A stretch of 44,019 nt of DNA from Skermanella stibiiresistens SB22 (GTDB lineage Bacteria > Pseudomonadota > Alphaproteobacteria > Azospirillales > Azospirillaceae), in assembly GCF_000576635.1 (NCBI RefSeq), contig NZ_AVFL01000042.1, positions 1-44,019 of the forward strand. Reading direction: 5' to 3'. Each line of letters starts with the position of its first letter. Position 1 is the first letter of the stretch. Under the pieces are notes generated by a model. It was not told the origin of the DNA. It searched no databases and saw only the letters and a program-made list of their open reading frames with translations. Shown piece by piece: positions 8,452 to 15,853 of the stretch. Position numbers and translations under genes: made by a program.

Positions 8452-9282
8452 TCACCGCTTGGCTGACACCTTGCCAATACGCGGGTCGAGCAAGTCCCTG
8501 AGCCCGTCACCCAGCAGGTTCAGTCCCAGCACCGCCAGGGCGATGGCGGCTCCGGGAAAGATCGCCAGGGTCGGCCGCGGCGCCATGAAGGTCTGCGCCT
8601 CGTTCAGCATCTTGCCCCAGCTCGGCGCCGGCGGCTGGATGCCCAGGCCCAGATAGCTGAGCCCCGCCTCCGCCAGGATCGCCACCGCGAAGGAGATGGT
8701 CGCCTGCACCACCAGGGCACCGGCGACGTTGGGCAGGACATGGACCAGCGTGACCGACAGCGGGCCACGCCCCAACGCCGCGGCGGCCCGGACGAACGGC
8801 CGGGCCATCACGTGCAGGGCGGCGGCGCGGGTCACCCGGGCGAACACCGCGATGTTGAGGATGCCGATCGCCACGATGGCGTTGACGGCTCCCGGCCCCA
8901 GCAGCGCCGTGATCAGGATCGCCGACAGGATCGCGGGAAAGGCGAAGGTCAGGTCGGTCAGCCGGCCGACCGCCTCGTCCGTCCAGCCGCCCAGCGTGGC
9001 TGCCGCCAGCCCCAGCGGCACCCCCACCGCCATGCCCAGCCCGACCGCGACGGCACCGACCGAGATCGAGTTGCGGGCGCCGACCATGATCATCGACAGC
9101 ATGTCCCGGCCGAAGTGATCGGTGCCGAGCCAATGCGCCCAAGTCGGTGGCTGGAGCCGCGCCGCGATCCGGATCGCGTCGGGCGGATAGGGTGTCCAGA
9201 CCAGCGACAGCAGGGCCATCGCCGCGATCAGCAGCGTCAGCGTTCCGCCGATCAGGAGGCCCGGATGACCGAACCGGCTCAT
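8452..9282 (-). CDS. Dipeptide/oligopeptide-type ABC transporter permease, DppC-like
   Basis: The 276-residue membrane protein has an N-terminal TM (LLIGGTLTLLIAAMALLSL). The LGTDHFGRDMLSMIMVGARNS segment typical of DppC/OppC/GsiD follows, then the BPD_transp_1 domain with the EAA-loop region ALGRGPLSVTLVHVLPNV and the ILAEAGLSYLGLGIQPPAPSWG block. It would form the inner-membrane channel with the permease encoded just upstream. Its ATG overlaps the upstream stop by four bases (ATGA, 9279-9282), so translation is probably coupled. A much longer open frame extends upstream but is only the shadow of the neighbouring gene. Confidence 0.93.
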   Translation of the reverse strand: MSRFGHPGLLIGGTLTLLIAAMALLSLVWTPYPPDAIRIAARLQPPTWAHWLGTDHFGRDMLSMIMVGARNSISVGAVAVGLGMAVGVPLGLAAATLGGWTDEAVGRLTDLTFAFPAILSAILITALLGPGAVNAIVAIGILNIAVFARVTRAAALHVMARPFVRAAAALGRGPLSVTLVHVLPNVAGALVVQATISFAVAILAEAGLSYLGLGIQPPAPSWGKMLNEAQTFMAPRPTLAIFPGAAIALAVLGLNLLGDGLRDLLDPRIGKVSAKR

Positions 9283-10226
9283 GCCATTCCCTTGGGCCGG
9301 GGGTCGATCGCGGCGTACAGGATGTCGACGATCAGGTTGACCGCCACCACCAGCGCCGCCAGCACCATCACCACGTCCTTGACCACGATCAGGTCGCGCT
9401 GGCTGATCGCCTGGAACAGCAGCCGCCCCAATCCCGGCAGGAAGAAGACGTTCTCGACCACGATGGCGCCTCCCAGCAGGAAGGCGAACTGAAGCCCGAC
9501 GATGGTCGTGATCGGGATCAACGCGTTCCGCAGCACGTGCCGCCGCATCACCGCCCCGGCGCCCAGCCCCTTGGCCCGCGCGGTGCGGACGTAATCCTCG
9601 CCAAGGGTGTCGAGCACGGCGGCGCGGGTGATCCGCGCCAGGATCGCGGCCTCGGTCAGCCCCAGCGTGACGGCGGGCAGGATCAGCGACTTCAGTGCCG
9701 GTCCCAGCCCTTCGGACCAGCCGGGAAAGCCGCCCGCCTCGAACCAGCCCAGCCCGATCGACAGCCACAGCACCAGCAGGATGCCGAACCAGAAATTGGG
9801 GATCGCGACGCCGAGTTGGCTGAACGCCATGACGCCGTAATCCGCCACCCGGCCACGCCGCGACGCCGCCAGCACGCCCAGCGGCAGGGCCACCGCCGTG
9901 GACAGCAGGATCGCCAGCCCGGCCAGCGGCGCCGTCACCGCAAGCCGGTCGCGCACCAGATCGGCCACCGGCACCGCGTAGGTGTGGCTGATCCCCATGT
10001 CGCCGCTCAGCAACCCGCCGATCCAGCCGAGATAGCGGACCGGGACCGGCTGATCCAAGCCCATCTGCGCGCGCAGCGCCGCCAGCGTGTCGGGCCGGGC
10101 ATCGACGCCCAGCATCAGCAGGGCGGGGTCGCCGGGAAGCACCTCCAGCACGACGAAGACGACCAAGGACGCCAGCCACAGCGTCAGCCCCAAGCCCAGC
10201 AGGCGCCGCGCGAGAAAGCCGATCAT
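9279..10226 (-). CDS. Dipeptide/oligopeptide-type ABC transporter permease, DppB-like
   Basis: The 315-residue product begins MIGFLARRLLGLGLTLWLAS, the usual DppB first helix with the FVVLEVLPGDPA motif. It has about six TM segments and the EAA-type loop ARAKGLGAGAVMRRHVLRNA. It pairs with the DppC-like subunit downstream and lies 42 bases downstream of the binding-protein gene, so the three genes form one operon read leftwards. No ATPase (DppD/DppF) is encoded next to them in the window. Confidence 0.93.
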   Translation of the reverse strand: MIGFLARRLLGLGLTLWLASLVVFVVLEVLPGDPALLMLGVDARPDTLAALRAQMGLDQPVPVRYLGWIGGLLSGDMGISHTYAVPVADLVRDRLAVTAPLAGLAILLSTAVALPLGVLAASRRGRVADYGVMAFSQLGVAIPNFWFGILLVLWLSIGLGWFEAGGFPGWSEGLGPALKSLILPAVTLGLTEAAILARITRAAVLDTLGEDYVRTARAKGLGAGAVMRRHVLRNALIPITTIVGLQFAFLLGGAIVVENVFFLPGLGRLLFQAISQRDLIVVKDVVMVLAALVVAVNLIVDILYAAIDPRPKGMA

Positions 10227-10254
10227 GAAAAGCGGATCATGGGCGCGGGGGACG

Positions 10255-10270
10255 GACGGCGATCGCCGTC
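10255..10270. terminator. 16-bp perfect palindrome overlapping the binding-protein stop codon
   Basis: GACGGCGATCGCCGTC lies across the end of the substrate-binding-protein gene (stop codon at 10271-10269). Hairpins just after binding-protein genes in ABC operons often act as partial terminators or 3'-end stabilisers, leaving more message for the binding protein than for the permeases. Here that is inferred from position and symmetry only. Confidence 0.35.
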
Positions 10271-11804
10271 ACTTCCACGAGACCGCCGTCACGTCATTGG
10301 CCGGCACGGGGCTGTTCTCCCACAATCCCGTCAGGCCGGCGCGGTGGACGCCCGCCTTGGGCAGCTGGAACAGGAAGACATTGACGCTGTCCTCGGCGAT
10401 GATCCGCTGGGCGTCGCCATACAGGGCGGCGCGGGCGTCAGGCTCGATCGCGCGGCTCAGCTTATCCATGACGGCCGCGAAACGGTCGCCGTGATAGCCG
10501 AAGTAATAGTCGGGCCGGTTGTAGATGTCGATGTCCAGCGGTTCGACATGGGAGATGATGGTCATGTCGAAGTCGCGGCCCTTGAACACCTGTTCCAGCC
10601 ACGGAGCCCATTCCATCGGCTCGATCCTCAGCCGGACGCCGACCTCGGCCAGCTGCGCCGCGATGATCTCGCCGCCGCGCCGGGCGTAGATCGGCGGCGG
10701 CAGCTTGATCACCGCGTCGATGCCGTTGGGGTATCCCGCCTCCGCCAGCAGCGCCCGCGCCTTCGCGGGGTCGTGCGGGTACATCCCGGTCAGGTCGACA
10801 TATCCGGCGCGGTGCGGGGCGAAATGGCTGCCGATCGGCGTGCCATAGCCGAACATGGCGCCGTCGATCACGTCCTGGCGGTTGACGGCGAAGGCGAGCG
10901 CCCGGCGCACCCGGACATCGTCGAACGGCTTGCGGGCGTTGTTCAGGGCCAACACCGTCTCGCCCTCGGTCGTGCCGACGGTGACGACGAAGTTCTTGTC
11001 TGCCTCCAGCACCGGCAGCGTCTCCGTGGCGCCGATGTTGGGGAAGGCGTCGACGTCGCCCGACCGCATGGCGTTGAGCTGGGCCGCCGGGTCGCTGATG
11101 AAGCGGAACACCACCTCCCTCAGCTTCGGCACCGTTGGATCGCGGAAATCGGGATTGCGCGCCAGCACGACCCGGTCACCCGACACCCAGCGGTCGAACT
11201 TGAACGGCCCGGTTCCGATCGGCTTCTGTTTGTTGGTCGCCGCCGATTCCGGCGCCACGATGGCGGCGTCATTGGAGCCCATGTTGAACAGGAACTGCCC
11301 GTCCGGCCGCGACAGGCCGACGATGACGGTCAGCGGATCGGGTGTCTCCACCGACGCGATGGCGGCGAAATAGGCCTTCTGGGCGTTGACCGAGTCGGGC
11401 CCCCGCGCGCGGTCCAGGGCGAACTTGACGTCGGCGGCATCGAAACCGGTGCCGTCGTGATACCTGACATTGGCGCGCAGCTTGAAGGTGTAGGTCAGGC
11501 CATCGGGCGAGACTTGCCAGCTTTCCGCCAGACCGGGGATCACCTCGCCCCGCGCGTCGATCCGGGTCAGGCTCTCGAACAGGTTGGCGTAGGTCACCTC
11601 GTCGATCGCGGCGGCCGCCCCGGCGGTCGGGTCCAGGTGCGGCGGCTCCAGATGCATGCCGATGACGAGGCGGTCGCGCGCTTGCGCCGAGGCCCCCGTC
11701 GGGGCCGGGACGCCCAGCGCCAGCAGGAGCGCGCCCACCGCCAGCGACAGGCGGGCGCCCAGCGCCAGCGACTGAGGGGCGAGCGACGGGGGTCGGAATA
11801 TCAT
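10269..11804 (-). CDS. ABC transporter substrate-binding protein, family 5 (peptide/nickel type)
   Basis: The 511-residue periplasmic protein has a signal peptide, with a hydrophobic core near LSLAVGALLLALGVPAPTG and cleavage near ASAQA. The SBP_bac_5 pattern follows: ANLFESLTRIDARGEVIPGLAESW, SPDGLTYTFKLRANVRYHDGT and PIGTGPFKFDRWVSGDRVVL. The ligand is not readable from sequence; di- or oligopeptides are the default for the family. ATG at 11804 is preferred because GGAG lies eight bases upstream; TTG at 11810 adds two residues. It is the first gene of the leftward three-gene importer operon and is divergent from the acidic protein gene at 11932. Confidence 0.92.
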   Translation of the reverse strand: MIFRPPSLAPQSLALGARLSLAVGALLLALGVPAPTGASAQARDRLVIGMHLEPPHLDPTAGAAAAIDEVTYANLFESLTRIDARGEVIPGLAESWQVSPDGLTYTFKLRANVRYHDGTGFDAADVKFALDRARGPDSVNAQKAYFAAIASVETPDPLTVIVGLSRPDGQFLFNMGSNDAAIVAPESAATNKQKPIGTGPFKFDRWVSGDRVVLARNPDFRDPTVPKLREVVFRFISDPAAQLNAMRSGDVDAFPNIGATETLPVLEADKNFVVTVGTTEGETVLALNNARKPFDDVRVRRALAFAVNRQDVIDGAMFGYGTPIGSHFAPHRAGYVDLTGMYPHDPAKARALLAEAGYPNGIDAVIKLPPPIYARRGGEIIAAQLAEVGVRLRIEPMEWAPWLEQVFKGRDFDMTIISHVEPLDIDIYNRPDYYFGYHGDRFAAVMDKLSRAIEPDARAALYGDAQRIIAEDSVNVFLFQLPKAGVHRAGLTGLWENSPVPANDVTAVSWK

Positions 11805-11931
11805 CGGCAAGTCTCCGCTGGCCTTGGTGCGGAGCGCATGATGGGGGGAGAGGGCGGCGGGATCAAGGTCGTGGTGCCAAAGGCGTTCCGCATGTTAAAC
11901 ACCGCTGGTGATCCGCTGGGAGAGATGGTCG

Positions 11932-12705
11932 ATGTCGTTGAAGCGCCGCACCTATGTCGTCGGGGTCAGCCTGTCCCTGTCGTCCGAGGAGATCCAGGTC
12001 GAGGAGGAGATGTCGGTGGTCCATCTGGGCGACCCGCCGTTCACGCTGGCAGTGGCGGCACCCGGTGACCCGCGCGAGCCGATGCTGACGCTCAGCGATG
12101 GCAGCTTCCTGACCGACATCGCCTGGCTGACGCCGAAGCGCGCCAAGGGGCGCGTGCTGTTCAGCCTGCTCGAAGGGGCGGCCGAGGCGGTGGAGTTCCA
12201 GCTCGACATGACCGACGAGATGCTGAGCGAGCTGACCACCGAGGTCGATCGCGCCGAGAAACGGCTCTCGGGCAAGACGGGCGAGCCCGGTGAGACGGAG
12301 GCTGATGACGACGACGAGGTCGATCCGGTCGAGGACTTCATCGAGCGGGTCAACAACGGCGAGATCAGCGAGCTGGACGTGCTGGATTTCGACACGATCG
12401 AGGACTTCCGCCGCGTGCTCGGCGACGACATGACCGAGGATGATTTCCAATACCACCGCGCCACCATGGACGAGTTGGTCGAGGAGGCCCGGGTCAGGGG
12501 CCTGCCGGTGATCCGCACCACGGCGGACGCCCACGAGTTCCGCGACTGGCTGGCCCGGAACGAGGGGGTCGAGCCGGGACCGCACGCGATGATCGCCTTC
12601 GCCGAATATCTCCGGGCGCGGCAGTTGGAACGCGCCGCGTCGGCGGACGCCGCCGTCGACTCCTCAAACGACCCCTCCAACGATAACGCCGCGACCGGGA
12701 AGTGA
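11932..12705 (+). CDS. Acidic protein of unknown function
   Basis: I do not recognise this 257-residue protein. It begins MSLKRRTYVVGVSLSLSSEE and has an N-terminal beta-rich-looking segment of about 75 residues. A very acidic linker (TEADDDDEVDPVEDF) follows, then a helical acidic C-terminal half with EDFRRVLGDDMTEDDFQYHR and HEFRDWLARNEG. The tail is rich in Ser, Asn, Asp and Ala. There is no signal peptide, TM segment or Cys-rich motif, so it is probably cytosolic. ATG at 11932 is chosen for GGGAGAG seven bases upstream; GTG at 11908 is an alternative. It is divergent from the importer operon and is followed by a hairpin at 12707. Confidence 0.75.
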   Translation: MSLKRRTYVVGVSLSLSSEEIQVEEEMSVVHLGDPPFTLAVAAPGDPREPMLTLSDGSFLTDIAWLTPKRAKGRVLFSLLEGAAEAVEFQLDMTDEMLSELTTEVDRAEKRLSGKTGEPGETEADDDDEVDPVEDFIERVNNGEISELDVLDFDTIEDFRRVLGDDMTEDDFQYHRATMDELVEEARVRGLPVIRTTADAHEFRDWLARNEGVEPGPHAMIAFAEYLRARQLERAASADAAVDSSNDPSNDNAATGK

Positions 12706-12706
12706 G

Positions 12707-12725
12707 GACCGGCCCAGCGCCGGTC
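12707..12725 (+). terminator. Hairpin after the acidic protein gene
   Basis: GACCGGC-CCAGC-GCCGGTC starts two bases after the stop codon and is followed by ACGTCTTGTT, a weak T-containing tail. It is a plausible rho-independent terminator separating this gene from the permease gene downstream. Confidence 0.5.
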
Positions 12726-12801
12726 ACGTCTTGTTAACCATGATTGGTCTAAACCGGCCTTTCATGAAATAGCCTCCTTTGCCAGATGGAGTTCCGCCCC
12801 C

Positions 12802-14166
12802 GTGGCCTCGTCGTCCTGGACCAGAGCCGCGTCGGTCTATCTGGACCGCCGTATCATCGCGATCATGTTCCTCGGCTTCTCCAGCGGGCTGCCGCTGGCG
12901 CTGACCGGGGCGACGCTCAGCGTCTGGCTGGTCGAGGGCGGGATCGCCAAGACCGCGATCGGCTTGTTCGCCCTGGTGGGACTGCCCTACACGCTCAAAT
13001 TCGCCTGGGCTCCCCTGATCGACCGGCTGCGCCTGCCGCTGTTGACCGGGCTTCTGGGACGGCGGCGCGGTTGGGCGGTGCTGACCCAATTGGGGCTGAT
13101 GCTGGCGTTGATCGGGCTGGGTTCGACCGATCCGGTGACCGAGCTGTGGTGGATGGCGCTGTTCGCGGTGCTGGTGTCCTTCTGCTCGGCCAGCCAGGAC
13201 ATCGTTCTGGACGCGTGGCGCGTCGAGATCCTGGACGAGGACCAGTATGGTGCCGGCGCCGCCGCCGTCGTGCTCGGCTACCGGATCGGCATGCTCACCT
13301 CGGGGGCCGGCGCCCTCTATCTGGCGAGCGCGCTGCCCTGGTCGATGGTCTACCTGATCATGGCGGGGCTGGTCGGCGTCGGGCTGATCACCATGCTGCT
13401 CAACCGCGAGCCGGACATCAGGGTCTCGCCCGAATCCGAACAGCGCGAGCGGGTGGTCGCCGAGTACCTGGAGCGGCGCCCCGGCCTGCGCGGCTGGCGC
13501 GCGGAGGCGCTGGCCTGGCTGTTCGGCGCCGTGGTGGCGCCCTTCGCCGATTTCATGACGCGGCGGTCCTGGCTGGCGGTCCTGCTGTTCATCGCGATCT
13601 ACAAGCTGGGCGACGTCTACGCCGGCGCCATGGCGACGCCGTTCTACCTGGAGCTGGGCTTCACCAAGATCGAGATCGCCAACGTCACCAAGGCGTTCGG
13701 GCTGGGCGCCTCGATCATCGGCGGCTTGCTGGGCGGCGTCGTGGTCAGCCGGTTCGGCGTGACGCGCAGCCTGCTGGTCTGCGGCCTGCTCCAGATGGTG
13801 TCGAACCTGATGTTCGTCCTGCTAGCGCGGAGCGGCCACGACATTGGCATGATGACGGTCGTGATCGCGGTCGAGAACGTCACCGGCGGCATGGGCACCG
13901 CCGCGTTCGTGGCCTATCTCTCCAGCCTGTGCAACGTCGCCTACACCGCCACCCAATACGCCCTGCTGTCGTCCTTCTCGGCCCTGGGCCGCGACGTCCT
14001 GGCGGCGTCGAGCGGCTGGCTGGCTGACAGGATGGACTGGGTGTCGTACTACCTGCTCTCGACATCGGCGGCGCTGCCGGGGCTGCTGCTGCTGCTCTGG
14101 CTGATGCGCGGGACGGGCGCCCAGGCGCCGGCGCGGCGGCCGGCCGGCGAGGCGGAGCGGGCCTGA
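12802..14166 (+). CDS. AmpG-like major facilitator permease (muropeptide transporter family)
   Basis: The 454-residue protein has about 12-14 hydrophobic helices. It carries AmpG-family strings: FLGFSSGLPLALTGATLSVWL near the N-terminus, GLPYTLKFAWAPLIDRL, SASQDIVLDAWRVEIL and YKLGDVYAGAMATPFYLELG. AmpG proteins import anhydro-muropeptides for cell-wall recycling, and some family members link this to beta-lactamase induction. No ampC, ampR or ampD gene is nearby. The GTG start at 12802 has GGAG nine bases upstream, and a weaker ATG at 12786 is in another frame. A strong hairpin follows at 14191. Confidence 0.9.
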   Translation: MASSSWTRAASVYLDRRIIAIMFLGFSSGLPLALTGATLSVWLVEGGIAKTAIGLFALVGLPYTLKFAWAPLIDRLRLPLLTGLLGRRRGWAVLTQLGLMLALIGLGSTDPVTELWWMALFAVLVSFCSASQDIVLDAWRVEILDEDQYGAGAAAVVLGYRIGMLTSGAGALYLASALPWSMVYLIMAGLVGVGLITMLLNREPDIRVSPESEQRERVVAEYLERRPGLRGWRAEALAWLFGAVVAPFADFMTRRSWLAVLLFIAIYKLGDVYAGAMATPFYLELGFTKIEIANVTKAFGLGASIIGGLLGGVVVSRFGVTRSLLVCGLLQMVSNLMFVLLARSGHDIGMMTVVIAVENVTGGMGTAAFVAYLSSLCNVAYTATQYALLSSFSALGRDVLAASSGWLADRMDWVSYYLLSTSAALPGLLLLLWLMRGTGAQAPARRPAGEAERA

Positions 14167-14190
14167 AGCCGCCTTCGATCGCATGAAGCG

Positions 14191-14216
14191 GGGCCGCCCG
14201 TTGCAACGGGCGGCCC
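14191..14216 (+). terminator. Perfect 26-base GC-rich hairpin downstream of the AmpG-like gene
   Basis: GGGCCGCCCGTT and AACGGGCGGCCC form a perfect 12-bp stem around a two-base centre, about 25 bases after the stop. No T-run follows, so it may be a terminator or a message-stabilising hairpin. Confidence 0.5.
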
Positions 14217-14238
14217 GACGGGCGATATTCGCCCCATC

Positions 14239-14658
14239 ATGATCCGGATCACCCACCGCATATCCCTCGACGACGACGAGATCGAGGAAACCTTCGTCCG
14301 CGCTTCCGGACCGGGAGGCCAGCACGTCAACAAGACCGAGACGGCGGTGCAGCTGCGCTTCAACGTGCGGCAATCGCCCAACCTGTCCGACGACGTCCGG
14401 CGGCGGCTGGAGCGGCTGGCGGGCAACCGGCTGACGCAGGACGGCGTGCTGATCCTGGTCGCCGACGGACACCGCAGCCAAAAGCGGAACCGGGAGGCGG
14501 TGCTGGAGCGGCTGATCGAGCTGATCCGCGAGGCGTCGATCCCGCCGACCCCCCGCCGCCCGACCAAGCCGACCTTCGGGTCCAAGCAGCGCCGGCTGGA
14601 GGCCAAGGGCCAGCGCTCCGACATCAAGCGCCTGCGGAGCGGCAAGCCGGATGTCTAG
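14239..14658 (+). CDS. arfB: Alternative ribosome-rescue factor B (peptidyl-tRNA hydrolase)
   Basis: The 139-residue product has the class I release-factor catalytic GGQ at residues 26-28 (ASGPGGQHVNKTETAVQLRF). The basic C-terminal tail (RPTKPTFGSKQRRLEAKGQRS) is the part that enters the empty mRNA channel of stalled ribosomes in ArfB/YaeJ. It lacks the codon-recognition domains of RF1/RF2, as expected from its length. It would release peptides from ribosomes stalled without a stop codon. The ATG follows about 20 bases after the hairpin above. Confidence 0.95.
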   Translation: MIRITHRISLDDDEIEETFVRASGPGGQHVNKTETAVQLRFNVRQSPNLSDDVRRRLERLAGNRLTQDGVLILVADGHRSQKRNREAVLERLIELIREASIPPTPRRPTKPTFGSKQRRLEAKGQRSDIKRLRSGKPDV

Positions 14659-14738
14659 GGACGGGCGGCTGATATTGGTGCGGAAGCCGCGGCGGCTCCG
14701 TTGAGGCATCGCGGGAAACAAGGAAAGGGATCGACCCC

Positions 14739-15515
14739 ATGGGGATGACGCTGACGGGCTTCGAGGCTGGCGAGGGTGAACCGCTGGTGGTGCTGCACGG
14801 GCTGTTCGGTTCGGCCCGGAACTGGAACACCGTCGCCAAGCGCCTGGGCGACAGCCACCGGGTCCACGCGCTCGACATGCGCAACCACGGCGGTTCGCCC
14901 TGGTCGTCCGACATGGGCTACGCCGACATGGCGGAGGACGTGGAGGACTACATCGAGGGCCGCCATCTCGGCCCGGTCTCGTTGCTCGGCCACAGCATGG
15001 GCGGCAAGGCGGCCATGGTGGTGGCTCTGACGCGGCCCGATCTGGTCGACAAGCTGATCGTCGCCGACATAGCGCCGGTGACATACCGGCACACGCTGAT
15101 GCCCTATGTCGAGGCGATGCGGGCGGTCGACCTGTCGGGCGTCGGGCGGCGAGGCGAGGTCGACACCCAACTGGCGGCCTCGATCCCCGAGGCGCCGATC
15201 CGCGGCTTCCTGCTGCAAAACCTGGTGGCCGAGAACGGCGCCTTCTCCTGGCGGATCAACCTGGAGGCGCTGGGCGACAGGATGGACGAACTGACCGCCT
15301 TCCCGACCGCCGATCTGGCCGGCCTCCGTTTCGACAAGCCGACCCTGTTCCTGGCCGGCGAGCGCTCCGACTATGTCCGTCCCTCGGCCCACGACGAGAT
15401 CAAGCGCCTGTTCCCCAACTCCCGCGTCGAAACCCTGGCCAACGCCGGCCATTGGCTGCACGCCGAACAACCCGACCGCTTCGTTGACAGCGTGCTGGCC
15501 TTCCTGGACGAGTAG
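14739..15515 (+). CDS. Alpha/beta-hydrolase, YbfF-like esterase
   Basis: The 258-residue protein shows the full hydrolase triad: oxyanion HG at LHGLFGSARNW, nucleophile Ser86 in LLGHSMGGKAA, acid in AGERSDYV and His238 in NAGHWLHAEQP. DMRNHGGSPW is characteristic of the YbfF/ABHD11 group, which hydrolyses short acyl esters. ATG at 14739 is preceded by AAGGAAAGG at about ten bases. It runs in the same direction as arfB with an 80-base gap. The substrate is unknown. Confidence 0.92.
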   Translation: MGMTLTGFEAGEGEPLVVLHGLFGSARNWNTVAKRLGDSHRVHALDMRNHGGSPWSSDMGYADMAEDVEDYIEGRHLGPVSLLGHSMGGKAAMVVALTRPDLVDKLIVADIAPVTYRHTLMPYVEAMRAVDLSGVGRRGEVDTQLAASIPEAPIRGFLLQNLVAENGAFSWRINLEALGDRMDELTAFPTADLAGLRFDKPTLFLAGERSDYVRPSAHDEIKRLFPNSRVETLANAGHWLHAEQPDRFVDSVLAFLDE

Positions 15516-15853
15516 AACGTTTCCCAAATGCCATCATCGACGCGCCAGCTTGTTGGGTGCCGCTTCGCTATGAAGAAACTGACCGGCGAAATACTGGCAT
15601 AAACATAGCCGTAGGTCGGGTAGAGCGCAGCGGCACCCGACACCAACTCGCCTGCTTTGTCGGGTGCCGCTGCGCTCTACCCGACCTACGGTTGAGTGAT
15701 CTGCGAATTAGTTTCATTCGCGGAGGATCGGCGCCCGGCGCCGGTGGCAACTCTACCCGACCTGCCACCCTAGAGAAGAAAACATGGAATATATTCTACC
15801 TTAGGTCTGCTATAGCGAAGCGGCAGCCGACGTGCATTCCGGCGGCTACCCAC
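15516..15853. repeat. Intergenic cluster of nested REP-like palindromes
   Basis: No gene is seen in this 338-base gap. It contains three nested inverted repeats. The outer pair at 15552-15571 and 15812-15831 matches at 18 of 20 bases and contains TGCCGCTTCGCTAT. The middle one is the perfect 34-bp palindrome at 15609-15691. The inner one is GGTGGCA/TGCCACC at 15743-15769. The motif CTCTACCCGACCT recurs at 15676-15688 and 15751-15763. The composition is that of scattered extragenic palindromes often seen in proteobacterial genomes as ...GGTCGGGTAGAGCGCAGC.... Confidence 0.8.
15609..15691. repeat. Perfect 34-bp inverted repeat with a 15-base loop
   Basis: The arms at 15609-15642 and 15658-15691 are exact reverse complements starting CCGTAGGTCGGGTAGAGCGC. 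In RNA this would be a very stable hairpin and could terminate both the esterase transcript (rightwards) and the chemoreceptor transcript (leftwards). Confidence 0.95.

Noticed and set aside
9147-12068. 973-codon plus-strand open frame over the ABC operon
   Set aside because: High-GC antisense frame without motifs; the minus strand encodes recognisable permeases and binding protein.
15609-15691. Simple rho-independent terminator
   Set aside because: A perfect 34-bp stem with a 15-base loop and no U-run is atypical and part of a larger palindrome cluster, so I list it as a repeat although it may also stop transcription.
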